From: Parapusillimonas sp013416435 | Lineage (GTDB): Bacteria > Pseudomonadota > Gammaproteobacteria > Burkholderiales > Burkholderiaceae_B | NCBI RefSeq assembly: GCF_052180245.1 | Contig: NZ_CP197474.1 | Coordinates: 2,914,001-2,978,000 of the forward strand | Direction: 5' to 3' | DNA length: 64,000 nucleotides | Part shown: one piece after another, positions 42,304 to 51,713 of the stretch | Layout of the letters: each line of letters opens with the position of its first letter | How positions within the stretch are numbered: position 1 is the first letter of the stretch | Notes under the pieces: model-generated | Told to the model about the DNA's origin: nothing | The model's input: the letters and a program-made list of their open reading frames with translations, nothing else | The model's database searches: none | Made by a program: the position numbers and the translations under genes

Positions 42304-43107
42304 TTACGATCGGCCGTTCTCGATTTCGATTTCGGACAGCGCCCCAGCCGCCCTGTGAAGCGCGGGCAGGCATTGCAAGGACTTTTCGACGGTCATGCGC
42401 AGGGTCGGGGCCTGAATGGCAACGGCGATATTCGACTTCCCTTCCTTGACCGGTACCAGCACCGCCACGCACACGAGCCCTGGAAGAAACTCTTCATTGT
42501 CGACCGCGTACCCGTCGCGCCGCACATGATCGATTTCGGCCTCGACCTGGTCCATCGTCAGCAGCGTCTTGTCGGTATATTTGGTCAGCGCGGTGTGTCC
42601 CAGCAGGCGCCGCCGCTGCGAGGGCGTCATCTGGGCCAGGAACAGCTTGCCGCTGGCCGAGCAATGCACCGGCACCCTGGATCCGGGATGCAGATAGAAG
42701 CGCAGCGGCGCCACGGTTTCGACACGGTCCAGATACACGACTTCATTTCCGGTGCAACTGGTGATGTTGCAGCTTTCCCCGACCTCTTCGACAAGTTGTC
42801 GCAGTATTGCGTGCCTGGCGCCATGCACGGTGTTGTTCAAGAGCAGGTTCTCGGCCATGCGGCGCAAACGCAAGCCGCTGCTGTATTGGCGACCGTCTCC
42901 GTCGCGCTGGATCATGCCGGCGCTTTCCAATTGCTGCAGCATGCGGTGCAAGGTGGGCTTGGGCAGGCCGAGTTCGTCCACCAGGCCTTGCAAGGAAAAA
43001 AACTGATTCTTGCGGGCGATGACCTCAAGCAGCGCAAAAAGCCGCATGGTCGGCGTGTTGCCGTCTATCTTGAGTTCATCGGACTCGGCGATGCTGTCTT
43101 TGGCCAT
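42304..43107 (-). CDS. IclR-family transcriptional regulator
   Basis: 267 residues. A winged helix-turn-helix at about 18-85 (FSLQGLVDELGLPKPTLHRMLQQLE) and the IclR effector domain to the end (LRFYLHPGSRVPVHCSASGKLFLAQMTPSQR near 135-165). IclR proteins respond to small organic acids or aromatics. It heads the cobS-cobT-like pair and may control it, itself, or the neighbouring taurine genes. Its 5' side holds three palindromic repeats that separate it from typA. Confidence 0.9.
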   Translation of the reverse strand: MAKDSIAESDELKIDGNTPTMRLFALLEVIARKNQFFSLQGLVDELGLPKPTLHRMLQQLESAGMIQRDGDGRQYSSGLRLRRMAENLLLNNTVHGARHAILRQLVEEVGESCNITSCTGNEVVYLDRVETVAPLRFYLHPGSRVPVHCSASGKLFLAQMTPSQRRRLLGHTALTKYTDKTLLTMDQVEAEIDHVRRDGYAVDNEEFLPGLVCVAVLVPVKEGKSNIAVAIQAPTLRMTVEKSLQCLPALHRAAGALSEIEIENGRS

Positions 43108-43174
43108 GATGATACGAATTCCGGAAATAGGAATGAATTGTATCGTTTTTTTGAGAGATCGGCCAAAAAACTTG

Positions 43175-43316
43175 AGGAGTCAGACCCTGCACAGGGTCTG
43201 ACTCCTTTCAGGGCAACTCGACGAACTGGGGGTCAGACCCCATACGGGGTCTGACCCCTTCATCTTCAGGCCAGCTCGAAAAACCTGAGGTCAGACCCCA
43301 TGCGGGGTCTGACCTC
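43175..43316. repeat. Dispersed palindromic repeat, copies 22, 23 and 24 (with compensatory changes)
   Basis: Copy 22 (43175-43206): AGGAGTCAGACCCTG, CA, CAGGGTCTGACTCCT. Copy 23 (43229-43258): standard with centre ATAC. Copy 24 (43287-43316): GAGGTCAGACCCC, ATGC, GGGGTCTGACCTC. Copies 22 and 24 differ from the consensus in matching positions of both arms, so pairing is kept. Confidence 0.95.
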
Positions 43317-43317
43317 C

Positions 43318-45138
43318 TCAGCTCGCTTCGCGCGACATGCGGCGGCGCTCGTGCTCCTGCAGGTAACGCTTGCGCAAGCGGATGGACTTCGGCGTCACTT
43401 CCACCAGCTCATCGTCGTCGATGAATTCGACCGCATACTCGAGCGTGATCTGCACGGGCGGCACGAGGTCGATGTGCTCGTCCTTGCCGGAAGCCCGCAC
43501 GTTGGTCAACTTTTTCTCCTTGGTGGGATTGACCACCAGGTCATTGTCGCGGCTGTGAATGCCGATGATCATCCCTTCGTACAAAGGATCCTGGGGCGTC
43601 ACGAACATGCGACCACGCTCTTGCAGTTTCCAGAGCGCATAGGCCACCGCAACGCCGTCGTCCTGGCTGATGAGCACGCCGTTGCGGCGCTCGCCCACCC
43701 CCCCCTCGCGCATGGGAGCGTAGTCGTCGAAGATGTGGCTGATCAGGCCCGTGCCACGCGTCAGCGTCATGAAATCGCCCTGGAAGCCGATGAGGCCTCG
43801 GGCGGGGATGCGGTATTCCAGCCGGGTACGGCCACGCCCGTCGGCCTGCATGTCGAGCAAGTCGCCCTTGCGGCGGCCCAGTTCTTCCATGACGCCGCCC
43901 TGATGGCTGTCTTCCACGTCGACGGTCAACAGTTCGTAAGGCTCCAGCTTGACGCCGTTCTCTTCCTTGAACACCACACGCGGACGCGACACGGCCAACT
44001 CATAGCCTTCGCGGCGCATGTTTTCGAGCAGGATGGTCAGGTGCAGCTCGCCCCGCCCGCAAACCTCGAACACCGTATCGTCGTCCGTATCGTTGACGCG
44101 CAAGGCCACATTCGATTTCAGTTCGCGGTCCAGGCGGTCGCGCAGCTGGCGGCTGGTCACGAACTTGCCTTCCCGGCCTGCCAGCGGCGAGGTGTTCACC
44201 ATGAAGTTCATGGTCAGAGTGGGCTCGTCGATGCGCAGCATCGGCAGTGCCTCCGGCTTGGCCGGATCCATGATCGTGCAGCCGATACCGATTTCCTCGA
44301 TGCCGTTGATCAGCACGATGTCGCCCGCTTCAGCCTCATCCACCAGCTCGCGCTCCAGGCCTTTGAACTTCAGAACCTGGTTGACGCGGCCCTTGATCGG
44401 ATCGCCGTCAGGGCCGAACTTGACGACCACGTCCATGCCGGCGCGCATGCGCCCGCGATTGATGCGGCCCACGCCGATCTTGCCGACATAGGTGCTGTAA
44501 TCCAGCGAAATGATCTGCATCTGCAGAGGCCCTTCGGCATCGTCCTCGCGCTGTGGAACATGCTTGAGGATGGCATCGAACAGGGGACGCATGTCGCCGC
44601 TGCGCACGTCATCGGTCAGACCGGCGTATCCGGACAGGCCCGACGCATAGATGACCGGAAAATCGAGCTGTTCCTCCGTGGCGCCCAGCTTATCGAAGAG
44701 GTCGAAGGTGGCGTTGATGACGAAGTCGGGGCGCGCGCCGGGACGGTCGATCTTGTTGACGACCACAATGGGCTTCAGGCCCAGCGCCAGCGCCTTGCGC
44801 GTCACGAAACGCGTCTGGGGCATGGGACCTTCCACTGCGTCGACAAGCAGCACCACCCCGTCGACCATGGACAGCACCCGTTCGACTTCTCCGCCGAAGT
44901 CCGCGTGTCCCGGCGTGTCGATGATGTTGATGTGGGTGCCTTCGTACTGCACGGCGCAATTCTTCGCAAGAATGGTGATGCCGCGTTCTTTTTCGATGTC
45001 GCCCGAGTCCATGACACGCTCGGACACCTGCTGGTTGTCGCGGAACGTACCCGACTGACGCAGCAATTGGTCGACAAGCGTGGTCTTGCCGTGATCGACG
45101 TGGGCGATGATCGCCACATTGCGCAAAGCGCGGTTCAT
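43318..45138 (-). CDS. typA: Translational GTPase TypA/BipA
   Basis: 606 residues, normal length. G domain with AHVDHGKTTL (P-loop near 13-22), ERGITI, DTPGHADFGGEV and NKID; then EF-G-like domains 2, 3 and 5 and the TypA-specific C-terminal domain. It binds ribosomes and helps 50S assembly under stress. It follows truB by four bases at the end of the rimP operon. The stop codon lies a few bases from a palindromic repeat. Confidence 0.96.
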   Translation of the reverse strand: MNRALRNVAIIAHVDHGKTTLVDQLLRQSGTFRDNQQVSERVMDSGDIEKERGITILAKNCAVQYEGTHINIIDTPGHADFGGEVERVLSMVDGVVLLVDAVEGPMPQTRFVTRKALALGLKPIVVVNKIDRPGARPDFVINATFDLFDKLGATEEQLDFPVIYASGLSGYAGLTDDVRSGDMRPLFDAILKHVPQREDDAEGPLQMQIISLDYSTYVGKIGVGRINRGRMRAGMDVVVKFGPDGDPIKGRVNQVLKFKGLERELVDEAEAGDIVLINGIEEIGIGCTIMDPAKPEALPMLRIDEPTLTMNFMVNTSPLAGREGKFVTSRQLRDRLDRELKSNVALRVNDTDDDTVFEVCGRGELHLTILLENMRREGYELAVSRPRVVFKEENGVKLEPYELLTVDVEDSHQGGVMEELGRRKGDLLDMQADGRGRTRLEYRIPARGLIGFQGDFMTLTRGTGLISHIFDDYAPMREGGVGERRNGVLISQDDGVAVAYALWKLQERGRMFVTPQDPLYEGMIIGIHSRDNDLVVNPTKEKKLTNVRASGKDEHIDLVPPVQITLEYAVEFIDDDELVEVTPKSIRLRKRYLQEHERRRMSREAS

Positions 45139-45142
45139 AGTT

Positions 45143-45892
45143 TCAATCCTTTTGTGTAGGGGTTGCCGGCTTCAGCCCGGCGGGCAAGGCATCCAGCGCG
45201 ATCAGGGCCGCCTTGGGATCCGGCATGGCCTGCAGGGCTTCGAGCCCGACGGCCTTGTCGAGCCCGAACGGCCCGACACTGGTGCGCCTCAGTGCCTTCA
45301 AATGTGCGCCACAACCTAACTGGCGGCCGATGTCCTGCGCAAGCGTGCGTATGTACGTGCCTTTGCTGCATTGGACCGCTATGACTGCCTCGAGCCGGTC
45401 AAAGCTCAAGAGCTCTATGTCGTGGATCGTGACCGCGCGGGGCGGGCGATCCAGTTCTATCCCTTGGCGCGCATACTCGTACAGCGGCTTCCCATCGCGC
45501 TTCAGGGCGGAGTACATGGGCGGGATCTGCTGGATCTCGCCCTTGAAATTCAACAGCACCCGTTCGAGATCCGCCTGATCGACACCATCGAAGCCTGCAG
45601 GCGCCAAGCTGACCGGGTTGCCGGTGAGGTCGCCGCTATCGGTTTCCTCGCCAAAACGGAGCGTGGCCACATAGCCCTTGTCGGCATCGAGCATATGCCC
45701 CGAGATTTTCGTCGCCTTTCCCAGACAGCAGACCAGCAGGCCTGTGGCAAAGGGATCGAGCGTGCCGGTGTGGCCGGCCTTGCGCGCGTCGAGCGCGCGC
45801 TTGGCGCGCTGCAAAGCATGGTTGCTGGATAGACCTTCCGGTTTGTCCAGCAACAGGACACCATCGAGCATCTGCCCGCGTCGGGAAGCCAT
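45143..45892 (-). CDS. truB: tRNA pseudouridine(55) synthase TruB
   Basis: 249 residues. The catalytic Asp46 is in GHTGTLDPFATG and the N-terminal LLLDKPEGLSSNHALQ is typical. It modifies U55 of nearly all tRNAs. It is shorter than E. coli TruB (314), with a reduced C-terminal domain. It is 32 bases behind rbfA in the conserved rimP-nusA-infB-rbfA-truB order. Confidence 0.96.
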   Translation of the reverse strand: MASRRGQMLDGVLLLDKPEGLSSNHALQRAKRALDARKAGHTGTLDPFATGLLVCCLGKATKISGHMLDADKGYVATLRFGEETDSGDLTGNPVSLAPAGFDGVDQADLERVLLNFKGEIQQIPPMYSALKRDGKPLYEYARQGIELDRPPRAVTIHDIELLSFDRLEAVIAVQCSKGTYIRTLAQDIGRQLGCGAHLKALRRTSVGPFGLDKAVGLEALQAMPDPKAALIALDALPAGLKPATPTQKD

Positions 45893-45924
45893 CGTTCATA
45901 GATCCTGGTGAAAACGACAGCCCC

Positions 45925-46335
45925 CTAGGGCTGTTCGTCGGGGTCCTCGGGTTCCGAGGGCTTGAAAGGTTCGGTACGGGGCTGGTTCGCCCGATCGATC
46001 AGTTGTGACAGTTCAAGGCCGCGCACGATTTGCTCATCGTGAATGAAACGCAGCGTAGGAACGGTATGGATGTGCAGCAGCTTGAACAGCAGGGAGTGCA
46101 GCCAGCCGGCCTTTTCCGTCAGGGCGGCGGTAGCCGCTTCGGGCTCGGCCCCCATGACGGTGAAGTAGACCTTCGCGTGCGCGTAGTCGGCCGAAAGCTC
46201 CACGCCCGTGAGCGTGATGAGCCCGGCGCGCGAGATGTCGATCTCGCGCTGTATCAGGCCGGCCAGATCCTTCTGGATCTGGTCGGCCAGCCGCGCATTG
46301 CGGCCGGGATTGGGTTTGGATTTATGACGACCCAT
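45925..46335 (-). CDS. rbfA: 30S ribosome-binding factor A
   Basis: 136 residues from the ATG at 46335 (MGRHKSKPNPGRNARLADQIQ); the open frame above it overlaps infB. KH-like fold with LTGVELSADYAHAKVYFTVMG and the C-terminal RFIHDEQIVRGLELSQLID. It matures the 16S 5' end and supports cold growth. It starts five bases after the infB stop. Confidence 0.95.
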   Translation of the reverse strand: MGRHKSKPNPGRNARLADQIQKDLAGLIQREIDISRAGLITLTGVELSADYAHAKVYFTVMGAEPEAATAALTEKAGWLHSLLFKLLHIHTVPTLRFIHDEQIVRGLELSQLIDRANQPRTEPFKPSEPEDPDEQP

Positions 46336-46340
46336 GATGC

Positions 46341-49300
46341 TTACAGAGACCGCGCAACTTCTTTGATTTCGAAGACTTCGAGCTGATCGCCCACTTCGAT
46401 ATCGTTGTTGCCCTTCAGGGTAATGCCGCAATCGAATCCCGACTTGACTTCCTTGACGTCGTCCTTGAAGCGGCGCAGGGATTCGATGTGTCCCGTCCAG
46501 TGCACGACGTGATTGCGCAGCAATCGAATCTGCGAGTCGCGGCGCACCACGCCATCGGTGACCATGCAGCCGGCAATGTTGCCGACGCGCGATACGGAGA
46601 AGATCTCGCGGATCTCGACCATGCCGATGATCTCTTCGCGCTGTTCGGGCGCCAGCATGCCGGACATGGCGTTGCGTACGTCGTCGATCGCGTCGTAGAT
46701 GATGTTGTAGTAGCGCAGGTCGACGCCATTGTGCTCGGCCAGCTTCTTGGCGCTTTGCTCGGCGCGTACGTTGAAGCCGATGATGACGGCGTGCGATGCA
46801 ATCGCCAGGTTCACGTCGCTTTCCGAAATGCCGCCTACGGCCGCATGCACCACCTGTACGCGGACCTCGTCGGTCGACAGCTTGACCAACGAGGAAACCA
46901 GCGCCTCTTGTGAGCCCTGCACGTCCGTCTTGACGATCAGAGCAAGCGTCTGCGTGCCTTCGCCGATATTGTCGAACATGGACTCCAGCTTCGCGGCCTG
47001 CTGGCGGGCCAGCTTGACGTCGCGGAACTTGCCCTGGCGGAATAGCGCGATCTCGCGCGCCTTGCGCTCGTCGGCCATGGCGATGACTTCGTCGCCCGCG
47101 GCCGGCACATCGGTAAGCCCCTGGATCTCGACCGGAATGGACGGACCCGCGCTGTTGACCGGCTTGCCGTTCTCGTTCAGCATGGCCCGCACGCGGCCGA
47201 AGCTTGCGCCGGCCAGCACCGCGTCGCCGCGATTGAGCGTGCCGCTTTGCACCAGAATGGTCGCCACCGGTCCGCGTCCCTTGTCGAGACGGGCTTCAAT
47301 GACGATACCCTTGGCGGGCGCATCGACCGGCTCTTTGAGTTCGAGGATCTCGGCCTGCAGCAAGACGTTCTCGAGAAGGTCGTCGATACCTTCGCCCGTC
47401 TTGGCGGACACGCCCACGAAAGGTACATCGCCGCCGTATTCTTCCGGCACGACCTGCTCGGCCACGAGTTCTTGCTTGACGCGCTCGGGATTGCCGTCGG
47501 GCTTGTCGATCTTGGTGATCGCCACGACCAGCGGCACGCCGGCGGCCTGCGCGTGGTGGATGGCTTCCTTGGTCTGCGGCATGACGCCGTCGTCGGATGC
47601 CACCACCAGAATGACGATGTCGGTTGCCTTCGTGCCTCGGGCGCGCATCGCCGTAAAGGCTTCGTGGCCCGGGGTATCCAGGAAGGTGACCATGCCGCGA
47701 TCGGTCTTGACGTTGTATGCGCCGATATGCTGCGTGATGCCGCCGGCTTCACCCGACGCCACCTTGGTGCGGCGGATGTAGTCCAGCAGCGAGGTCTTGC
47801 CGTGGTCGACGTGGCCCATGACGGTAACCACGGGTGCACGCGGCAATGCCGGGGCCTCGGGGCCTTCGGCCTGTTCGAGGAAGGCCTCGGGATCGTCCAG
47901 CTTGGCGGCGATCGCGATGTGGCCCAGTTCTTCGACCACGATCATCGCGGTTTCCTGGTCCAGCACCTGATTGATGGTGACCATCTGGCCCAGCTTCATG
48001 AGATGCTTGATGACCTCGGCTGCCTTGACCGACATTTTGTGGGCAAGATCGGCAACGGAAATGGTCTCGGGCACATGGACTTCGCGGGCGATGAACTCCG
48101 CCGGCGCGGCGACCTGGCGCTCGGGCTGGGCGTTCCTGCCGCGGCCACGGGCATTGCCCTTCGCTCCCTTGCCTGCCTTGCCGCCCGCGCGCCAACCGTC
48201 GCGGCTTGCGCCGGGCGCCTGGGTTTCGGTCTTCGCAGCGGGCTTCTTGCGGCCGCTGTCGTCGGACCACGACGATGAGACATCGGAAGCCTTGATGGTC
48301 TTCTTGACTTCTCCCGGTGCGGCCTTGGCGTCCTTCTTGGTCCCCTTGCCGGATGTGGGTTTATGCAGCGTGCCCGACAAATTGCCGGCCTCGGGCTCCG
48401 GTGCCTTCAGCACCTTGCGGGGACGGCTGAGCATCTCGCGCAGCGCCGCGGCCTCGGCCTCGGCGGCCTTGCGGGCGCGCTCGCGTTCGGGATCGACGGC
48501 AGGCGCCGAAGCGGAAACCGCACGCTTGACGGCCTTTGCAGGGCGGTCGGCGGGCTTGGCCGCGCGTGCCTGCGCCGCCGGCGCGGGCTGGCTGGGTGTT
48601 TCAGCAGCGGGAGCCGGCGCAGCTTCCTGCCTGGGCGCTTCGGCCTTGGCGGGTTCAGACGGCGCCGGCACCACGGCTTCTTCCGCCGCTGCGGAGGAGG
48701 CTTCGACAGGCTCGGCGCCGGCAGGCGCGGGCTCGGCTTCGGCCGGGGCCTCTGCAGGCGCCGATTCAGGCACCTGGGGCGCTTCCGGCTCGGGAGCCGG
48801 CGCGGCTTCAGGCGCTGCTGTGGGTGCGGGCGCTGCTACGGGCGCCGCCTCGGCGGGAGCCTGGGTTTCAGCCGCCGGCTCGATGGACGCGGGCGACTCT
48901 TGGGGCTCCGGCTGAGCGGGCGTCACGGTTTGGGGAGCGTCGTCATGGCCGAGTACGGGTTGCTCGGCCGCGGCTTCCTGGGCCGCGTGCACGACGGGTT
49001 CGACCTTGTCGACGCCTTCGGCCTTGATGGCTTCGGCGGCAAGTTCGGACGTATCGCGCTTGACGAAAGTGCGCTTCTTTCGCACCTCTACTTGAATCGT
49101 GCGCGAACGGCCTGAGCCGTCGGCCTGCCGGATTTCGGAGGTCTGACGGCGAGTCAGGGTGATCTTCTTGCCCTCGCTCCCGCCATGGGCGCGGCGCAAC
49201 GACTCAAGCAGCCTCGCCTTATCCGCGTCAGTGACGGCATCGTCAACCGACTTGAGTTCAACGCCGGCCGAACGCAGCTGCTCCAGCAGCACGTTTGCAG

Positions 49301-49346
49301 GCATTTTCAGTTCAACAGCGAACTGGGCGACGGTGTTACTCGGCAT
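46341..49346 (-). CDS. infB: Translation initiation factor IF-2
   Basis: 1001 residues. An N-terminal IF2N domain (MPSNTVAQFAVELKMPANVL), a very long Ala/Pro/Glu-rich linker (about 115-260) and Lys-rich segments, a second IF2N-like part near 415, then the GTPase core (VMGHVDHGKTSLLDYIRR near 507) and domains II-IV. It places initiator tRNA on the 30S subunit. The linker is longer than in E. coli IF-2 (890 residues) and is typical of Burkholderiales. nusA is 64 bases upstream. Confidence 0.97.
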   Translation of the reverse strand: MPSNTVAQFAVELKMPANVLLEQLRSAGVELKSVDDAVTDADKARLLESLRRAHGGSEGKKITLTRRQTSEIRQADGSGRSRTIQVEVRKKRTFVKRDTSELAAEAIKAEGVDKVEPVVHAAQEAAAEQPVLGHDDAPQTVTPAQPEPQESPASIEPAAETQAPAEAAPVAAPAPTAAPEAAPAPEPEAPQVPESAPAEAPAEAEPAPAGAEPVEASSAAAEEAVVPAPSEPAKAEAPRQEAAPAPAAETPSQPAPAAQARAAKPADRPAKAVKRAVSASAPAVDPERERARKAAEAEAAALREMLSRPRKVLKAPEPEAGNLSGTLHKPTSGKGTKKDAKAAPGEVKKTIKASDVSSSWSDDSGRKKPAAKTETQAPGASRDGWRAGGKAGKGAKGNARGRGRNAQPERQVAAPAEFIAREVHVPETISVADLAHKMSVKAAEVIKHLMKLGQMVTINQVLDQETAMIVVEELGHIAIAAKLDDPEAFLEQAEGPEAPALPRAPVVTVMGHVDHGKTSLLDYIRRTKVASGEAGGITQHIGAYNVKTDRGMVTFLDTPGHEAFTAMRARGTKATDIVILVVASDDGVMPQTKEAIHHAQAAGVPLVVAITKIDKPDGNPERVKQELVAEQVVPEEYGGDVPFVGVSAKTGEGIDDLLENVLLQAEILELKEPVDAPAKGIVIEARLDKGRGPVATILVQSGTLNRGDAVLAGASFGRVRAMLNENGKPVNSAGPSIPVEIQGLTDVPAAGDEVIAMADERKAREIALFRQGKFRDVKLARQQAAKLESMFDNIGEGTQTLALIVKTDVQGSQEALVSSLVKLSTDEVRVQVVHAAVGGISESDVNLAIASHAVIIGFNVRAEQSAKKLAEHNGVDLRYYNIIYDAIDDVRNAMSGMLAPEQREEIIGMVEIREIFSVSRVGNIAGCMVTDGVVRRDSQIRLLRNHVVHWTGHIESLRRFKDDVKEVKSGFDCGITLKGNNDIEVGDQLEVFEIKEVARSL

Positions 49347-49410
49347 TCGACTCTCTCTTGCTTGCTACTACTATTTTCAATAAATACACCCAACTGATTC
49401 GATTCGAGGA

Positions 49411-50895
49411 TTACGCTTCATCGTCAAACCAGTGAGCCCGGGCGCGCATGATCATCTGGCTGGCTTCTTCTTCGGACAAGCCGGTGATCTCGGCCAGTTC
49501 GTCAGTGGACAGTTCAGCCAGGTCGTCCAGCGTGGTGACCTCGTTTTCGGCGAGCTTGCCGAGCAACTCGGGCGTCATGCCTTCCAGTTCCTGCATATCC
49601 TGCGCGACGGTCTGCACACGCTCTTCGTGCGCAATGGCTTCCGTCAGCAGGGCGTTGCGCGCGCGGGTGCGCAGTTCGTTGATGGTCTCTTCGTCGAAGG
49701 CTTCGATCTCGAGCAGTTCCTGCATGGGCACATAAGCGATTTCTTCCAGACCGGTGAAGCCTTCGTCGATCAGGATGTCGGCGACTTCCTCGTCGACGTC
49801 GAGCCTGCTGATGAAGGCCTGGCGCAGCTCGCCGCGCTCTTCTTCCTGGCGGTTCTGGCTTTCTTCCGGCGTCATGATGTTGATCTGCCAGCCGGTGAGC
49901 TCGGAGGCCAGGCGCACGTTCTGGCCGCGGGCGCCGATGGCCTTGGGGAGGTTCTCGGCGTCAACCACGACATCCATGGCGTGCTTGTCTTCGTCGACCA
50001 CGATGGATTCCACATGCGCCGGCGCCAGCGCGCCAATGACGAACTCGGCGGGGTCTTCCGCCCACAGCACGATGTCTACCTGTTCGCCGCCCAGCTCGTT
50101 GCGGACGGCGGTGACGCGCGAACCGCGCATGCCGACGCAAGTGCCGATGGGATCGATACGCTTGTCGTAGGCAATGACGGCGATCTTGGCGCGCACGCCG
50201 GGGTCTCGCGCCGCCGCCTTGATCTCGAGCAGGCCTTGTTCGATTTCCGGTACTTCGTTCTCAAACAGCTGGCGGATGAAGTCGGGCGCCGTCCGGGACA
50301 GGATGACCTGCTGGCCGCGTGCGGCGTGATCGACCTTGAGCACCCAGGCGCGGATACGATCGCCGATGCGGATGTTTTCCTTGGGGATCATTTCGACACG
50401 GGGAAGGCGGGCTTCGATCTTGCCGGTCTCGATGATGGCATCGCCCTTGTCCATGCGCTTCACGGTGCCCGACACGATGCTTTCGCCGCGCTCGAGGAAG
50501 TCGTTCAGCACTTGCTCGCGCTCGGCGTCGCGTATCCGTTGCAGGATGGCCTGCTTGGCCGCTTGCGCGCCGATGCGGCCGAACTCTTCGGGCTCGAGGG
50601 GCTCTTCGATATAGTCGCCAACTTCGATGCCGGGAACGATTTCCTGGGCATCGGAATACAGCTCTTGTTGATCCGGTTCTTGCAGGCCGGCGTCGTCGGG
50701 CACGACCAGCCAGCGGCGATAGCCTTCGTGCTCGCCGGTATTGCGGTCGATCGTCACACGGATGTCGGCGTCTTCCTTGAAGCGCTTTTTCATGGCCGAT
50801 GCCAACGCGCCTTCAAGTGCGCCAAAAACCACCTCGCGGGCGACGTTTTTTTCACGCGCCAAGGCGTCAACCAATAGAAGAATTTCGCGACTCAT
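49411..50895 (-). CDS. nusA: Transcription termination/antitermination protein NusA
   Basis: 494 residues. Domains in order: N-terminal RNA polymerase-binding domain (MSREILLLVDALAREKNV), S1 (about 130-200, GTVKRMDKGDAIIETGKIEA), two KH domains (about 200-345) and two C-terminal acidic helix-hairpin repeats as in E. coli NusA. It modulates pausing and intrinsic termination. It overlaps rimP by four bases. NusA controls its own operon in E. coli, which fits the terminator found in this operon's leader. Confidence 0.97.
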   Translation of the reverse strand: MSREILLLVDALAREKNVAREVVFGALEGALASAMKKRFKEDADIRVTIDRNTGEHEGYRRWLVVPDDAGLQEPDQQELYSDAQEIVPGIEVGDYIEEPLEPEEFGRIGAQAAKQAILQRIRDAEREQVLNDFLERGESIVSGTVKRMDKGDAIIETGKIEARLPRVEMIPKENIRIGDRIRAWVLKVDHAARGQQVILSRTAPDFIRQLFENEVPEIEQGLLEIKAAARDPGVRAKIAVIAYDKRIDPIGTCVGMRGSRVTAVRNELGGEQVDIVLWAEDPAEFVIGALAPAHVESIVVDEDKHAMDVVVDAENLPKAIGARGQNVRLASELTGWQINIMTPEESQNRQEEERGELRQAFISRLDVDEEVADILIDEGFTGLEEIAYVPMQELLEIEAFDEETINELRTRARNALLTEAIAHEERVQTVAQDMQELEGMTPELLGKLAENEVTTLDDLAELSTDELAEITGLSEEEASQMIMRARAHWFDDEA

Positions 50896-51383
50896 CGCTT
50901 TTTACCCTTGAAATCAAGAATCGGATCCAGTTTGGCACGATCAACGTCGTCGAAGGTGAAGCTAAGGATGCGGGTTTCGTCTTTCTTGTCGGCGTCGATT
51001 TCGAGCCCGAACTCAGGCGAGGAAGCCGCAGCTGCATCCGCATCGGCAGGAACGCGAAGCGTGCCGACAAACACCTTGCGGTTGTCGACGGCTTCGCGCA
51101 GCTTGATTTCGACCCGCTCGCCGGCGAAACGAATGAAGTCGGCAACGCGCCTCAAAGGCCGATCGACCCCAGGCGAACCCACTTCAAGGCGCTTGTAATC
51201 GATGTTTTCCACTTCGAATACACGCGACAGCTGTTTTGAAACCTGTTCGCAGTCTTCAATTCGCACACCATCCGGACGATCGATCGTTACACGCAACAGC
51301 CCAAGGGGCGCGCGTTCCACGTCGACAAGCTCGATATCCATACCGGCCAGGGCCTCTTGTGTCAAAGCGAATATATCTGCCAT
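50892..51383 (-). CDS. rimP: Ribosome maturation factor RimP
   Basis: 163 residues from the ATG at 51383; the frame opens at 51440, but those codons span the leader terminator. The N-terminal ELVDVERAPLGLLRVTIDRPDGV and YKRLEVGSPGVDRPL are conserved. It assists 30S assembly. The ribosome site is weak (GGA in a T-rich run) and lies against a terminator hairpin, so translation or transcription is likely controlled there. It is the first gene of the operon. Confidence 0.95.
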   Translation of the reverse strand: MADIFALTQEALAGMDIELVDVERAPLGLLRVTIDRPDGVRIEDCEQVSKQLSRVFEVENIDYKRLEVGSPGVDRPLRRVADFIRFAGERVEIKLREAVDNRKVFVGTLRVPADADAAAASSPEFGLEIDADKKDETRILSFTFDDVDRAKLDPILDFKGKKR

Positions 51384-51390
51384 AAAATCC

Positions 51391-51417
51391 AAAAAAAATG
51401 GGCTGTCTACCAGCCCA
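51391..51417 (-). terminator. Intrinsic terminator in the rimP-nusA-infB leader (probable attenuator)
   Basis: On the minus strand TGGGCTG and CAGCCCA pair perfectly around a five-base loop and are followed by eight T (51398-51391). The T-run ends eight bases before the rimP ATG at 51383, so it lies in the operon leader, not behind a gene. rluB has its own terminator about 280 bases further upstream. Confidence 0.75.
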
Positions 51418-51679
51418 CTGTTATCGCATCCGCGGTGCATGACATTGCACGGCTGGGCATGCGATGCGCCGCATTTTCATGCCGCAATCAAGCTTGGCCG
51501 TGCGTAACCATTACTTCACCAAAATAAAGACGCATTCGAAAATGTGCCGCTACCATTGTCAGTCAAGGTTCGCATGACGATGCCGCATGACCAAAAGCAT
51601 GACAAAAACAATATAGCTGTAAAGCCCTACATTCTAACAGAAAAACAAAAAAAATCCTGTCATGTCTTGGCCTTACATA

Positions 51680-51713
51680 AAAAAAGCAACAGTGGCGGGG
51701 CCTGAAGCCCCGC
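51680..51713 (-). terminator. Intrinsic terminator after rluB
   Basis: GCGGGGC (51695-51701) and GCCCCGC (51707-51713) form a GC stem with a five-base loop. On the minus strand a run of seven T follows nine bases downstream of the stem. The distance weakens it somewhat. Confidence 0.65.

Noticed and set aside
39900..42449. Plus-strand 849-residue open frame
   Set aside because: Antisense to the CobT- and CobS-like genes. Long antisense frames are common in GC-rich coding DNA, and it has no recognisable domain.
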